Origin: CAZYFH01 sp965197395
Lineage (GTDB): Bacteria; Acidobacteriota; Vicinamibacteria; Vicinamibacterales; UBA8438
Reading direction: 5' to 3'
Length of the DNA: 64,000 nucleotides
Assembly (NCBI GenBank): GCA_965197395.1
Contig: CBDANB010000003.1
Coordinates: 186,001-250,000, forward strand
Positions within the stretch are counted from its first letter, which is position 1, and every line of letters starts with the position of its first letter. Below the pieces are notes generated by a model. The model saw only the letters and a program-made list of their open reading frames with translations. It had not been told where the DNA came from and searched no databases. Below are positions 46,381-54,303 of this stretch, piece after piece. The translations under genes and the position numbers were made by a program.

Positions 46381-47756
46381 GTTCCCGCGCCTCCATTGGC
46401 CCCAGGCTCGTGGCGCCGCACCGTGAGCGTCATGCCGTCGATCCCGACGACGCGCACCTGATCCCCGTCGGCCAGGTCATCCTTGCTGGTCACCGACCAG
46501 ATCTCTCCATGTGTCGATACGCGGCCGGCGCCGCCCGCCGGAATCGGACCGAGGGCCATCCCGACCGCGTCCAGCATGCCGGAGACGCCGGTGACGGGCT
46601 GCGTGCGCTGCGCTCGGATCACCAGTCGTGTCAGCCCCCCGACGATGGCGGCCAGCGCGAGCATACTCGACAGGATGAACGGGACGCCGAGCTGGAGCTC
46701 CGGGGCCGGCGAGTCAATCAGCATCAGCGCACCGAGCACCATGCTGACGATGCCGCCCGTCGCGAGGAGGCCATAGGTGGGCGTCAGCATCTCGACGACG
46801 AGCAGCGCGAGACCAAACAAGATCAAGAGCAGCCCCACGTAGTTAATGGGGAGGATCTGAAACGCGAAGAACGCCAGCAGCAGACAGAGCCCACCCACGA
46901 TCCCGGGCACGATCGCCCCCGGGTTCCACAACTCGATCGTCAGGCCAAGCGTCCCCAGGCTGAAGAGCAGCACCGCCACCTGGGGATGCGCCACCGCGCT
47001 CAGCAACTGCTGCCGCCAGGTCATCGCCGTGCGCTCGACGCGCGCACCTGCGGTGCGGAGAACCTGGGTGCTCCCATCCCATCGGCTGATCTCGCGCCCG
47101 TGCAGCTGGTCGAGGAGATCGTCGAAATCCGATGCGACCAAGTCGATCAGCGGGGGCTCGGCGGCGAGCGCTTCTTCCTCGGTGAACGACTGACTGTCGA
47201 TGACGGCCTTCTCCGCGAGCTCGACGTTGCGCTGGCGGCGGCTCGCCAGCGACCGCGCATAGGCCGCGACGTCCGAGGCCGCCTTCTCGGCCATCGTGTC
47301 GTCCATCGCGGCCCCGGTACCGGAGACCGGATGCGCCGCTCCGATGTGGGTGCCGGGCGCCATCGCCGCGATGTCGGCCGCAATGGTGATCAGGAACCCG
47401 GCCGAGGCAGCGCGGGTCCCGCTCGGGCCGACGTAGATCACGACGGGGGTCTCGGACTCGATGATCCGGGTGTTGATCGTGCGGGTGGAATCGACCAGAC
47501 CGCCAGGGGTGCGGAGCGTCAACACGACGAGATCGGCGTCGTCGGCATCCGCGCGGTCGAGGATCTGCACGATGTACTCGGCCGAGATGGGATGGATGAG
47601 CGCTTCGACATCGGCGGCGTACACGAGCGGACGCGGACCGGGGGCGCCGGGGTCGGCCTGTCGGGTGCCGACGAGCGCCGACGCGAGCAGTGGCAGCGCG
47701 AGCCAGCCTACCGCTACGCTGAAGCCGACGCGCCGACGGGCGCGAAACGCGGACAT
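46377..47756 (-). CDS. NfeD-family membrane-bound serine protease
   Basis: A 459-residue long-form NfeD (ClpP-class). A signal peptide leads into a ClpP/SDH-like protease domain (VEALIHPISAEYIVQILDRA, VLTLRTPGGLVDSTRTI, VGPSGTRAASAGFLI with the nucleophile Ser, and SFTEEEALAAEPPLIDLVA with ELAEKAVIDSQ before it), then five or so transmembrane helices and a C-terminal NfeD OB-fold (GRVSTHGEIWSVTSKDDLAD). In archaea the related protein cleaves the stomatin C-terminus. The ATG at 47756 follows AGGGG and a TTGACA promoter. Confidence 0.9.
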   Translation of the reverse strand: MSAFRARRRVGFSVAVGWLALPLLASALVGTRQADPGAPGPRPLVYAADVEALIHPISAEYIVQILDRADADDADLVVLTLRTPGGLVDSTRTINTRIIESETPVVIYVGPSGTRAASAGFLITIAADIAAMAPGTHIGAAHPVSGTGAAMDDTMAEKAASDVAAYARSLASRRQRNVELAEKAVIDSQSFTEEEALAAEPPLIDLVASDFDDLLDQLHGREISRWDGSTQVLRTAGARVERTAMTWRQQLLSAVAHPQVAVLLFSLGTLGLTIELWNPGAIVPGIVGGLCLLLAFFAFQILPINYVGLLLILFGLALLVVEMLTPTYGLLATGGIVSMVLGALMLIDSPAPELQLGVPFILSSMLALAAIVGGLTRLVIRAQRTQPVTGVSGMLDAVGMALGPIPAGGAGRVSTHGEIWSVTSKDDLADGDQVRVVGIDGMTLTVRRHEPGANGGAGT

Positions 47757-47772
47757 AGCACTTACCCCTCGT

Positions 47773-47801
47773 ACCGTAGCCGAGCGCCCGAACAGTGTCA
47801 A
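47773..47801 (-). promoter_or_regulatory. Promoter of the nfeD-slipin-SPOR-lnt-prfB series
   Basis: TTGACA (47801-47796), a 17-bp spacer and TACGGT (47778-47773) lie 17-45 bp before the nfeD ATG on the minus strand. The -35 is consensus and the -10 is weak. Confidence 0.5.
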
Positions 47802-47840
47802 CGCGTGGGCGGCCGGGAGCGAGGCTTCGCGGCGTAGACG

Positions 47841-48428
47841 TCAGCGCGCGTTCAGTTGCGGCTCACCACGAATCGTCAAGATGCAAGACGCGCCATCGGT
47901 CACCCGGCATCGCCGAATCTCCACCAGCGTGGGGAGATCGAATCGCTCGAAGAACCGCGCGGTCGCCGCGGCGTGAAACGCGCACAGGGGCCCCGCGGTG
48001 ACGGCACGGACATCGCAGAACACCGAATCGACGAGCTCGGCCTCCAAGGCGCCCGCCCGTCTTCGAACGACGAGCCGTCCGACCGCGCCAAGCTGCTGGA
48101 GCAAGCGCCTCGCGAGGCGCATCGCGACGCGCCGGCGCATGAATCGCGGCAGGGCGTGGACGGCGCCGGTTGCGGCTGCCGGCCACGACTCGATCGTCCA
48201 GTCGACCGCGAACCGTCCCGCCAGCGACATGACGCGCTCGTACGCCTTGGCCTCCCGTCGGAGAAAACTGAAGACGGCCACCAGCTGGGCGAGGCCGACA
48301 GACTCGTGGCGCAGCTTGCGTGTGTCGAGCCAGTGCTCGTAGAACTCGAGGCGGGTCGGCAAGCACTCGGCCACAGCCTGATGCAGGCTGGCCACGAGCA
48401 GTCGCCCGACGGTCTTGTTGGCTGCCAC
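47841..48428 (-). CDS. V4R-like (4-vinyl reductase fold) protein of unknown function
   Basis: A 195-residue soluble protein. The C-terminal third has a regular cysteine pattern, FCDVRAVTAGPLCAFHAAAT..FFERFD..EIRRCRVTDGASCILTI, that resembles V4R domains (C..GPxCxF..CRxxGxxxCxFxI), which bind small hydrophobic ligands or metals in sensors. The N-terminal two thirds are helical, with RKLRHESVGLAQLVAVFSFLR and a Trp-containing WTIESWPAAATGAV segment. It is divergent from mobA across 65 bp. The domain assignment is by pattern only. Confidence 0.5.
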   Translation of the reverse strand: MAANKTVGRLLVASLHQAVAECLPTRLEFYEHWLDTRKLRHESVGLAQLVAVFSFLRREAKAYERVMSLAGRFAVDWTIESWPAAATGAVHALPRFMRRRVAMRLARRLLQQLGAVGRLVVRRRAGALEAELVDSVFCDVRAVTAGPLCAFHAAATARFFERFDLPTLVEIRRCRVTDGASCILTIRGEPQLNAR

Positions 48429-48493
48429 GGGGATCTGAGTGTGGCATACCGGGCCGACATCTCCCGCCGACTCCCCCTCTGCTAGGGTTGCGC

Positions 48494-49114
48494 GTGCGGA
48501 CGTCTACCGCGGCCATCCTCGCAGGCGGGCGGGCACGTCGGTTCGGCGGGCGGGCCAAGGCGCTGCTTCCCCTCGGCGACGAGCGGGTCATCGATCGCCT
48601 CCTGACAGTCGTGCGGTCGGTCGCCGACGACGTCATCGTCGTAGCCACCGCGGGCGGCCGCTTGGAAGGCCTGGGGCTGCCTATCCACGAGGACCTGCGG
48701 CCTGGATCCGGTCCATTGGGCGGGATCTACACCGCGTTGGTCGCGTCCAGATCGCCGCAGACGCTCATCGTCGCCGCCGACATGCCGTTTCTCAGCGCGC
48801 GGTTCCTCGAATATGTGCTGCGGGCCGGCCGCGGCGTCGACATCGCTGTGCCCCGTACGCGGGACGGCCACCAGCCGTTGTGCGCGTCGTATGGCGCCGG
48901 CTGCATCGCGCTCATCGAGCGCCGCCTCGATGCGAACGCGCTCAAGGTCACCGACGCATTTGCCGGTGCACGCATCACCGAGATCGGGCCGGAGGCGATT
49001 CGGCCCTTTGACCCAGGGGGCACGCTCTGCTTCAACATCAACACCCCCGCCGATTACGCCCGCGCGCTCGCCCTGGCCGCGGCCGGCGCGGCGCCGCTCG
49101 GTTCGGCCGTATGA
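48494..49114 (+). CDS. mobA: Molybdenum cofactor guanylyltransferase-like protein
   Basis: A 206-residue nucleotidyltransferase starting TAAILAGGRARRFGGRAKALLPL, the GTP-binding signature (LAGGxxxRFGxxKxLLPL) of MobA, which links GMP to molybdopterin. IHEDLRPGSGPLGGIYTAL, VAADMPFLSARFLEYVL and a late FNINTPADYARAL also match. The GTG at 48494 is the best start; a TTG two codons earlier is possible. The closely related family of other cofactor nucleotidyltransferases cannot be excluded. argS follows by 36 bp. Confidence 0.85.
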   Translation: MRTSTAAILAGGRARRFGGRAKALLPLGDERVIDRLLTVVRSVADDVIVVATAGGRLEGLGLPIHEDLRPGSGPLGGIYTALVASRSPQTLIVAADMPFLSARFLEYVLRAGRGVDIAVPRTRDGHQPLCASYGAGCIALIERRLDANALKVTDAFAGARITEIGPEAIRPFDPGGTLCFNINTPADYARALALAAAGAAPLGSAV

Positions 49115-49150
49115 TGGTGGCGCACGCGCCCTGCAGCCCACGTCGCCGCC

Positions 49151-51181
49151 ATGATTCTGACCATTCACGCAAGGCTGAAGGACCGCCTCCGCGCGGTGCT
49201 CATGGAGCTGTACGGCCTCGACGCCGACGCGGTGCCCGAGATTGCCGTGCAGTATCCGCCCAACAGAACGCTGGGCGATCTGGGCATCCCAGTCGCGTTC
49301 GAACTGGCGCGGACACTGCGCAAGGCACCGAAGGCCATCGCAACCGAGGTCGTCGCCGCGCTCGGCCCCATTGATGGCATCGCGCGCGCGGAGGCCGCGC
49401 CGAACGGCTACGTGAACGTCTTCCTCGACCGCGCGACGTTCCTCAGGAACGCGTGCACGACGCCGGCGGCGGGAGCCACGGCACCGGCCGCCAAGGCCAA
49501 GACCATCGTCGAGCACACCGCGATCAACCCCAACAAGGCCGCCCATATCGGACACCTGCGAAACTCGGCGCTCGGCGACACGCTGGTCCGGGTACTGCGC
49601 TTCCTGGGCACGCCGGTTGAAGTCCAGAATTACATCGACGATACGGGCGTCCAGGTGGCCGACGTCGCCGTGGGATTCGAGCAGCTCGAGCATGCGTCGA
49701 TCGACGACGTGACCGCGCTCGCGGCCAAGCCGCGGTTCGATGCCTACTGCTGGGACCTGTACGCGCGCGTGACCGAGTGGTACGCCGGCGACGACGACCG
49801 GCTCGCCCACCGGACTCGCGCGCTGCGCGATCTGGAAGCCGGTGACACACCGACAGCTGCGATCGGCCAGGCCGTCGCGGCCCACATCGTCCAGTGTCAC
49901 CTGGCCACGATGGATCGACTGAACGTCGAATACGACCTGTTGAGCTGGGAAGGCGACATCCTGCGCCTCGAGTTCTGGGCGCGAGCGTTCGCGGTGCTGC
50001 AGCACGCCGACGCCATCTTTCTGCGGACGGACGGTCCACAGGCCGGCTGCTGGGTCATGCCGCTCGCTGACGTGCCCCGCGAGGACGAGGACGTGGCCGC
50101 CGAGGCCGACGACGCAACCGGGGAAGGCCTCGACGCGCGTGCCAAGATCATCGTGCGCTCAAACGGTACGGTGACCTACGTCGGGAAGGACATCGCCTAT
50201 CAGTTCTGGAAGTTCGGAGTGCTCGACCGGGACTTCCGCTATCGCCACCACAGCAACCAGCGGTCGGGCCGGCCGCTGTGGTCGACCACGGCCGAATCCA
50301 TCGCGCGAACGGACGGGCTCGTCCCACCAGCCTTCGGGGACGCCGGGGCGGTCTACAACGTCATCGACACGCGGCAGTCTTATCTGCAGGAGCTGCTCAA
50401 GCAGGCGCTGCGGGCCATCGACCGGCGGACGCAGGCCGACCGGTCGGTGCACGTCTCGTACGAGATGGTCGCGCTCTCCCATGGCACGGCACGCGCGCTC
50501 GGTCATGACGCCGACCCCGACGAGCGACGCCCGTTCGTTGAGGTGTCGGGGCGGAAGGGGATGGGCGTCAAGGCCGATGACCTCCTGGACCGGGTGACCG
50601 CGGCCGCGCGCCGCGAGGTGCTCGATCGCCACGTCGATCTCGCCGAGAACGAGACGGAGGCCGAACGCATTGCCGCCATCATCGCCGTGGCGGCTATCCG
50701 CTACTTCATGATCAAGTACTCGCGCGGCAAGCTCATCGTCTTCGATATCGATGAGGCGCTGAGCTTCGAGGGCGAAAGCGGTCCGTATGTGCAGTATGCG
50801 GCAGTGCGCGCGGAGAAGATCCTCGACAAGCTACGGCAGCGCCATGGCACCGATGACACCGCGCTTGTGGACGCGCTCGCGACGCTGCCGGACGCCGCAC
50901 TCGACGGCCCGGACGGCACAGACCCATGGGCGCTCGTCCTCGAGGCCGCCCGACTCGACGAGGTCGCCGCGCAGTCGGTGCGCGCGCTCGAGCTGTCCGT
51001 GCTGGCCAAGTATGCGTTCGGGCTTGCGCAGGCGTTCAACACGTTCTATCACCGCTGCCCGGTCATCGCCGAGGAGCGCCGCGACGTCCGGCTTTGGCGC
51101 GCGGCGTCAGTGACCTACGCGCGTCTCCAGCTAGGGCGCGCCCTGGATCTAATGGGCTGCGAGGTGCCGCCGCGGATGTAG
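49151..51181 (+). CDS. argS: Arginine--tRNA ligase
   Basis: A 676-residue class I ArgRS. The N-terminal Add1 domain (residues 1-95) precedes the HIGH-type signature VEHTAINPNKAAHIGHLRNS near residue 120, NYIDDTGVQVADVAVGFEQL, KDIAYQFWKFGVL, SGRKGMGVKADDLLDRV in the KMSKS position (atypical, as is common in ArgRS), and the DALR anticodon-binding domain at the C-terminus. It is longer than the ~560-residue bacterial norm because of an insertion near residues 200-330. The start ATG at 49151 fits. Confidence 0.94.
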   Translation: MILTIHARLKDRLRAVLMELYGLDADAVPEIAVQYPPNRTLGDLGIPVAFELARTLRKAPKAIATEVVAALGPIDGIARAEAAPNGYVNVFLDRATFLRNACTTPAAGATAPAAKAKTIVEHTAINPNKAAHIGHLRNSALGDTLVRVLRFLGTPVEVQNYIDDTGVQVADVAVGFEQLEHASIDDVTALAAKPRFDAYCWDLYARVTEWYAGDDDRLAHRTRALRDLEAGDTPTAAIGQAVAAHIVQCHLATMDRLNVEYDLLSWEGDILRLEFWARAFAVLQHADAIFLRTDGPQAGCWVMPLADVPREDEDVAAEADDATGEGLDARAKIIVRSNGTVTYVGKDIAYQFWKFGVLDRDFRYRHHSNQRSGRPLWSTTAESIARTDGLVPPAFGDAGAVYNVIDTRQSYLQELLKQALRAIDRRTQADRSVHVSYEMVALSHGTARALGHDADPDERRPFVEVSGRKGMGVKADDLLDRVTAAARREVLDRHVDLAENETEAERIAAIIAVAAIRYFMIKYSRGKLIVFDIDEALSFEGESGPYVQYAAVRAEKILDKLRQRHGTDDTALVDALATLPDAALDGPDGTDPWALVLEAARLDEVAAQSVRALELSVLAKYAFGLAQAFNTFYHRCPVIAEERRDVRLWRAASVTYARLQLGRALDLMGCEVPPRM

Positions 51182-51223
51182 CGCGCGCGCCCTGAGCGCC
51201 GCGTAGTCAGGACCGCGAGAGGG

Positions 51224-51943
51224 CTAGTCGTAGGTGAGACGCGGCAGCTCGGCGTGCTCGGTCACCAGCCGGTCGAGGCTGGCCTCCAGCGCCCGCCGAA
51301 ACAGGTCCGGCGCCATCCGGTCCCGAAACGGCTCGAGGTCGACCAAGGCTGATTCGCGCAGCCGACCGCGGACGGCCTCGTCGGTGCTGGCGTGAGCCGC
51401 AGCACGCAAGCACCGTTCGAGCTCCGCCAGCCGATCGATGATGCGCCGCCGCGCCTCTCCACGCGCGGTCCTGGCGGCCTCACGGGTCTCCTCGAGCTCT
51501 GCCACGACGTCCATCACCTGCCGATCCAAAGCCAGGGGTCGGCTGCCCCCCCGCCACGCCCGCAACCGTGCGGCGACCCGATCAAGGTGGGCCCCCAGCG
51601 GGCGCCGGCGCGGCGCGCGCTGGCCGTCGGCGGCTTCGTCGGCGTCCGCGGGTGCCGTGCGCGCACCGACTGCGCCAACACCGATCGCGCGCTTCCACTC
51701 GTCGAAGAGATCGCGGACGTCGGCCTCGCAGTACTCGATCCGGAGGGGCCGTCGTTTCGGCCCCTTGCCGTAGTAGCGTGCGTGGGCCAGGTCCACCGCA
51801 CGCGTCACGACGCTCAGCGGGATCGCAGCGCTCGCCCAGCCGCTCACGAGCTCGAACGCCGGCCCGACGATGCGGATGAGATGACCGTCATTCTTACGGC
51901 AGAGATATGACTCGACGTCGCGGCAGTACGCTCCGGACTCCAT
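51224..51943 (-). CDS. Conserved protein of unknown function
   Basis: A 239-residue soluble protein with no signal peptide. The N-terminal half has CRDVESYLCRKNDGHLIRIV, GPAFELVSGWASAAIPLSVV, RAVDLAHARYYGKGPKRRP and YCEADVRDLFDEWKRAIG; the spacing of Cys, Arg and Trp looks selected. The C-terminal half is a long helical Arg/Glu-rich region (EETREAARTARGEARRRIID). I recognise no family with certainty. It is convergent with argS and ends 42 bp from it, and its promoter side carries the IS200-type element. Confidence 0.55.
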   Translation of the reverse strand: MESGAYCRDVESYLCRKNDGHLIRIVGPAFELVSGWASAAIPLSVVTRAVDLAHARYYGKGPKRRPLRIEYCEADVRDLFDEWKRAIGVGAVGARTAPADADEAADGQRAPRRRPLGAHLDRVAARLRAWRGGSRPLALDRQVMDVVAELEETREAARTARGEARRRIIDRLAELERCLRAAAHASTDEAVRGRLRESALVDLEPFRDRMAPDLFRRALEASLDRLVTEHAELPRLTYD

Positions 51944-52025
51944 CTGCGCAGGGCCCCAGGCTTGGCAGCTCGTGTCCCGTACGGACAGTAAGTATCCCCC
52001 GGCAAAGCCGGGGGCTTTAGTTGTG

Positions 52026-52084
52026 AGCCGCTCAAAGCGGCTGACGTGACCGCTGCGCGGTCACTTGAGCCACCTGACGGTGGC
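52026..52084 (-). repeat. Three consecutive hairpins downstream of tnpA
   Basis: Perfect stems occur in series: AGCCGCT-CAA-AGCGGCT (52026-52042), GTGACCGC-TGC-GCGGTCAC (52046-52064) and GCCACC-TGAC-GGTGGC (52069-52084). They immediately follow the tnpA stop and precede the outer palindrome. They may be part of the IS end recognised by TnpA, or act as a transcription barrier. Confidence 0.8.
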
Positions 52085-52088
52085 GGCT

Positions 52089-52517
52089 CTAGTCCAACGG
52101 CAACTGATCCAGCCGCCGATCCTCTCGCTCCTGCTGCTGGATATAGTCCCGGATGATCCGTTCATCACGGCCCACCGTCGAGACAAAATACCCGCGCGCC
52201 CAGAAGTGCTGCCCCACGAAGTTCCGGGACCGCCCCGCAAACTCCCGAGCGATGTGGATCGCGCTCTTCCCCTTGAGATACCCGATCACCTGCGCCACCG
52301 AGTACTTCGGGGGGATCGACACCAACATGTGGACGTGGTCGGGCAGCAGATGCCCCTCCTCCACCTGGCTCTCGCGGTGCCGCGCCAGCTGCCGCAGCAC
52401 CTCGCCCAGCTGCTGCCGGACGCCTCCATACATCGCTTTCTTCCGGTACTTCGGAATGAACACTACGTGATACTGGCAGTGCCATTTCGTATGATTGAGA
52501 CTTCGGTACGTCGTCAT
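52089..52517 (-). CDS. tnpA: IS200/IS605-family transposase TnpA
   Basis: A 142-residue Y1 HUH transposase, normal length and apparently intact. It begins YRSLNHTKWHCQYHVVFIPK, has the HUH motif in LLPDHVHMLVSIPP (H61 and H63), the GYLKGKSA block and FWARGYFVSTVG, and the catalytic tyrosine Y125 in IIRDYIQQQE. Such enzymes move single-stranded DNA by cutting at subterminal hairpins. There is no TnpB in the element. Confidence 0.95.
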   Translation of the reverse strand: MTTYRSLNHTKWHCQYHVVFIPKYRKKAMYGGVRQQLGEVLRQLARHRESQVEEGHLLPDHVHMLVSIPPKYSVAQVIGYLKGKSAIHIAREFAGRSRNFVGQHFWARGYFVSTVGRDERIIRDYIQQQEREDRRLDQLPLD

Positions 52518-52634
52518 GAGGACTCCTTCTCGTGATGCTTGTGCGGCTCACGGGAAGGAGTTTCCTCACGCGACTCCCGGATACGTCAAACGCTGCTGGC
52601 CGCCCCGGCAAAGCCGGGGGGTCTCCCACGGCAA

Positions 52635-53420
52635 CTAGCCCCCGTTGTTCCGCTCCCATACGAAACGCAGACCGGCCAGCGTCAGATCGGGCTGCACCTC
52701 GTCGATCGCGTCCGTTTCGTCGGCGATCGCACGGGCCAGTCCGCCGGTGGCGACGCAGATGGTGGTGGACCCGTCCGCGGACAGCTCGGCTCGCATGCGT
52801 GACACGATGCCCTCAACCATCGCAACGTAGCCAAAAAAGAGGCCGGACTGCATGGACGCCACCGTCGTCCGCCCGATCAGCTCGTCAGGCTTCCGCACGT
52901 CGACGCGCGACAGTCGTGCGGCACGTTGAAACAGGGCGTCGGCCGATATCTCCACACCGGGACAGATCACGCCACCCCGGTATGCGCCGCCCGCGGAGAT
53001 GGCATCGAAGGTGGTCGCCGTCCCGAAATCGACGACGACGACTGAGCGCTGCGCAGCGCCGAACAGCCGCAACGCCGCGACGGCATTCACCAATCGGTCG
53101 GCACCGACGTCACCCGGCTCCTCGTACTCGACAGCCAGCCCGGCATTGCCGGCATCCACGGTCAGAACCGAGCGATCGAGCCCCCGGGCGACCATCTCCG
53201 AGACCGTCTGGGTCAGCGCCGGGACCACGGACGCCATGACGACGCCGTCAATCTGTGCAACGTCGATCTCACGCTCGTCGAACAACCGGCTCACGAGCAC
53301 CCACAGCTCGTCGGCGGTCCGGTCCTGAAGCGTCGCGAGCCGCCAGCTCACGGCGAGGTCGTCGCCCTCGAAGATCCCGAGCACGATGTTGGTGTTGCCG
53401 ATGTCGATGGCTAAAAGCAC
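52635..53420 (-). CDS. coaX: Type III pantothenate kinase
   Basis: A 261-residue CoaX, catalysing the first step of coenzyme A synthesis. It begins MLLAIDIGNTNIVLGIFEG (phosphate-binding loop), and has VVPALTQTVSEM, EEPGDVGADRLVNAVAAL, VVDFGTATTFDAISAGG and YRGGVICPGVEISADALF with TGGLARAIAD near the end. It is the last gene of the valS-nadC-birA-coaX operon; the birA-coaX pairing is conserved in many bacteria. The IS200 element is inserted just after its stop. Confidence 0.95.
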   Translation of the reverse strand: MLLAIDIGNTNIVLGIFEGDDLAVSWRLATLQDRTADELWVLVSRLFDEREIDVAQIDGVVMASVVPALTQTVSEMVARGLDRSVLTVDAGNAGLAVEYEEPGDVGADRLVNAVAALRLFGAAQRSVVVVDFGTATTFDAISAGGAYRGGVICPGVEISADALFQRAARLSRVDVRKPDELIGRTTVASMQSGLFFGYVAMVEGIVSRMRAELSADGSTTICVATGGLARAIADETDAIDEVQPDLTLAGLRFVWERNNGG

Positions 53421-53439
53421 GGAATTACGCCTGGATCAA

Positions 53440-53470
53440 GCTTAGGGCTTAGGGCTTGGGGCTTGGGGCG
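53440..53470. repeat. GCTTAGGG/GCTTGGGG short tandem array at the birA 3' end
   Basis: Four approximate copies of a 7-8-bp GCTTAGGG/GCTTGGG word span the birA stop codon (53442) and encode its last residues (..PQAPSPKP). The word resembles the CTTAGGTC arrays at 19938 and 59746 but no paired arm is visible here. Confidence 0.55.
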
Positions 53471-54284
53471 AGCTCCCCTCCCAGGTCACCTCACCACCGA
53501 CGATCCGCTCGGTCCGACCCTCACAGTCGACCCTCAGCGCGCCGTCGTCGTCGATGCCGGCGGTCACGCCGACGCGTCGCATTCCTCCTCCGTCCCATGT
53601 GACACTCGCCCCCTGGCTGCTCGGAGACAACGCACACCAGCGCGCGAGCAGATCGGTCGACCCGTGCGCGGCCAGCGCTCGCCGCCACCGCTCGACACCC
53701 GACAGCACGTCCGCGAGCAAGGCTGCCGACCGGACGGGTGCTTCGGCCTCCGCCTCCAGCGAGGTCGCGCGACCGCCGAGCTCGGCCGGATAGTCCGCTC
53801 GGCCGACATTGATCCCGATGCCCATCACGACCCCCTCATCGACTGCCAGCGGCAAACGCTCGGCCAGAATGCCGGCAACCTTTCGTGACGGGCCCACGAC
53901 GCCAGGGGGGACGCGCGACGCCGGCACGACGACGTCATTTGGCCATTTGAGCTCGACTGCGACGCCGCTACGGTGACCGACGGCCTCGGCGACGGCGACC
54001 CCCGCCATGAGGGTGACCAGCGGCGACTGTCGTCCGAGCAACAGAATCGACATGTACAGCCCGACGCCACCCGGTGAATGCCACGAATGCCCGCGGCGCC
54101 CTCGACCCGAGCTCTGGGCGCCAGCCAGCACCGTGGTGCGGTCGGCAGCCCCGGACTCGGCGAGCTCGACGGCCACGTCGTTCGTCGAGGTGACCTCGTG
54201 GAAGTAGACAAGCCGGACCGCCGCGAGATCCGGCCGCTGGCCCAGGGCAGCGGCGATGTCGGATGGCGGCGGCATTGGGCCCAT
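53442..54284 (-). CDS. birA: Biotin--[acetyl-CoA-carboxylase] ligase
   Basis: A 280-residue monofunctional BirA without the N-terminal DNA-binding domain. Catalytic landmarks are YFHEVTSTNDVAVELAESGA, the biotinyl-AMP loop SSGRGRRGHSWHSPGGVGLY, VELKWPNDVVV, KVAGILAERLPLAVDEGVV and VVMGIGINVGRADYP. It biotinylates carboxylase carrier proteins. The ATG at 54284 lies 21 bp after the nadC stop; 54275 is an alternative. The last codons are made of the GCTTAGGG repeat. Confidence 0.92.
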   Translation of the reverse strand: MGPMPPPSDIAAALGQRPDLAAVRLVYFHEVTSTNDVAVELAESGAADRTTVLAGAQSSGRGRRGHSWHSPGGVGLYMSILLLGRQSPLVTLMAGVAVAEAVGHRSGVAVELKWPNDVVVPASRVPPGVVGPSRKVAGILAERLPLAVDEGVVMGIGINVGRADYPAELGGRATSLEAEAEAPVRSAALLADVLSGVERWRRALAAHGSTDLLARWCALSPSSQGASVTWDGGGMRRVGVTAGIDDDGALRVDCEGRTERIVGGEVTWEGSSPQAPSPKP

Positions 54285-54303
54285 CTGCTCTAGCGGCCCG
54301 GCC

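Larger units (their letters stand above)
51996..52619 (-). mobile_element. IS200-type insertion sequence (Y1 transposase)
   Basis: A roughly 620-bp element with a single tnpA gene, bounded by the same palindrome on both sides: CCCCCGGC-AAA-GCCGGGGG at 51996-52014 and CCCCGGC-AAA-GCCGGGG at 52603-52619. There are no terminal inverted repeats or target duplications of the DDE type, as expected for IS200/IS605. Between the tnpA stop and the left palindrome are three more hairpins. Exact ends cannot be fixed without an empty site. It sits between the unknown gene at 51224-51943 and coaX. Confidence 0.8.

Noticed and set aside
46410..47837. A 475-codon plus-strand frame opposite nfeD
   Set aside because: Shadow of nfeD, which has protease and membrane motifs; the antisense product is Arg/Asp/His-rich with no fold signal.
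51996..52619. Link between the IS200 transposase and the GGGGC-hairpin repeats
   Set aside because: A REP-type relation was considered, but the palindromes around tnpA (GGC-AAA-GCC) differ in sequence from GGGGC-GNA-GCCCC, so no mobilisation link can be claimed from the window.
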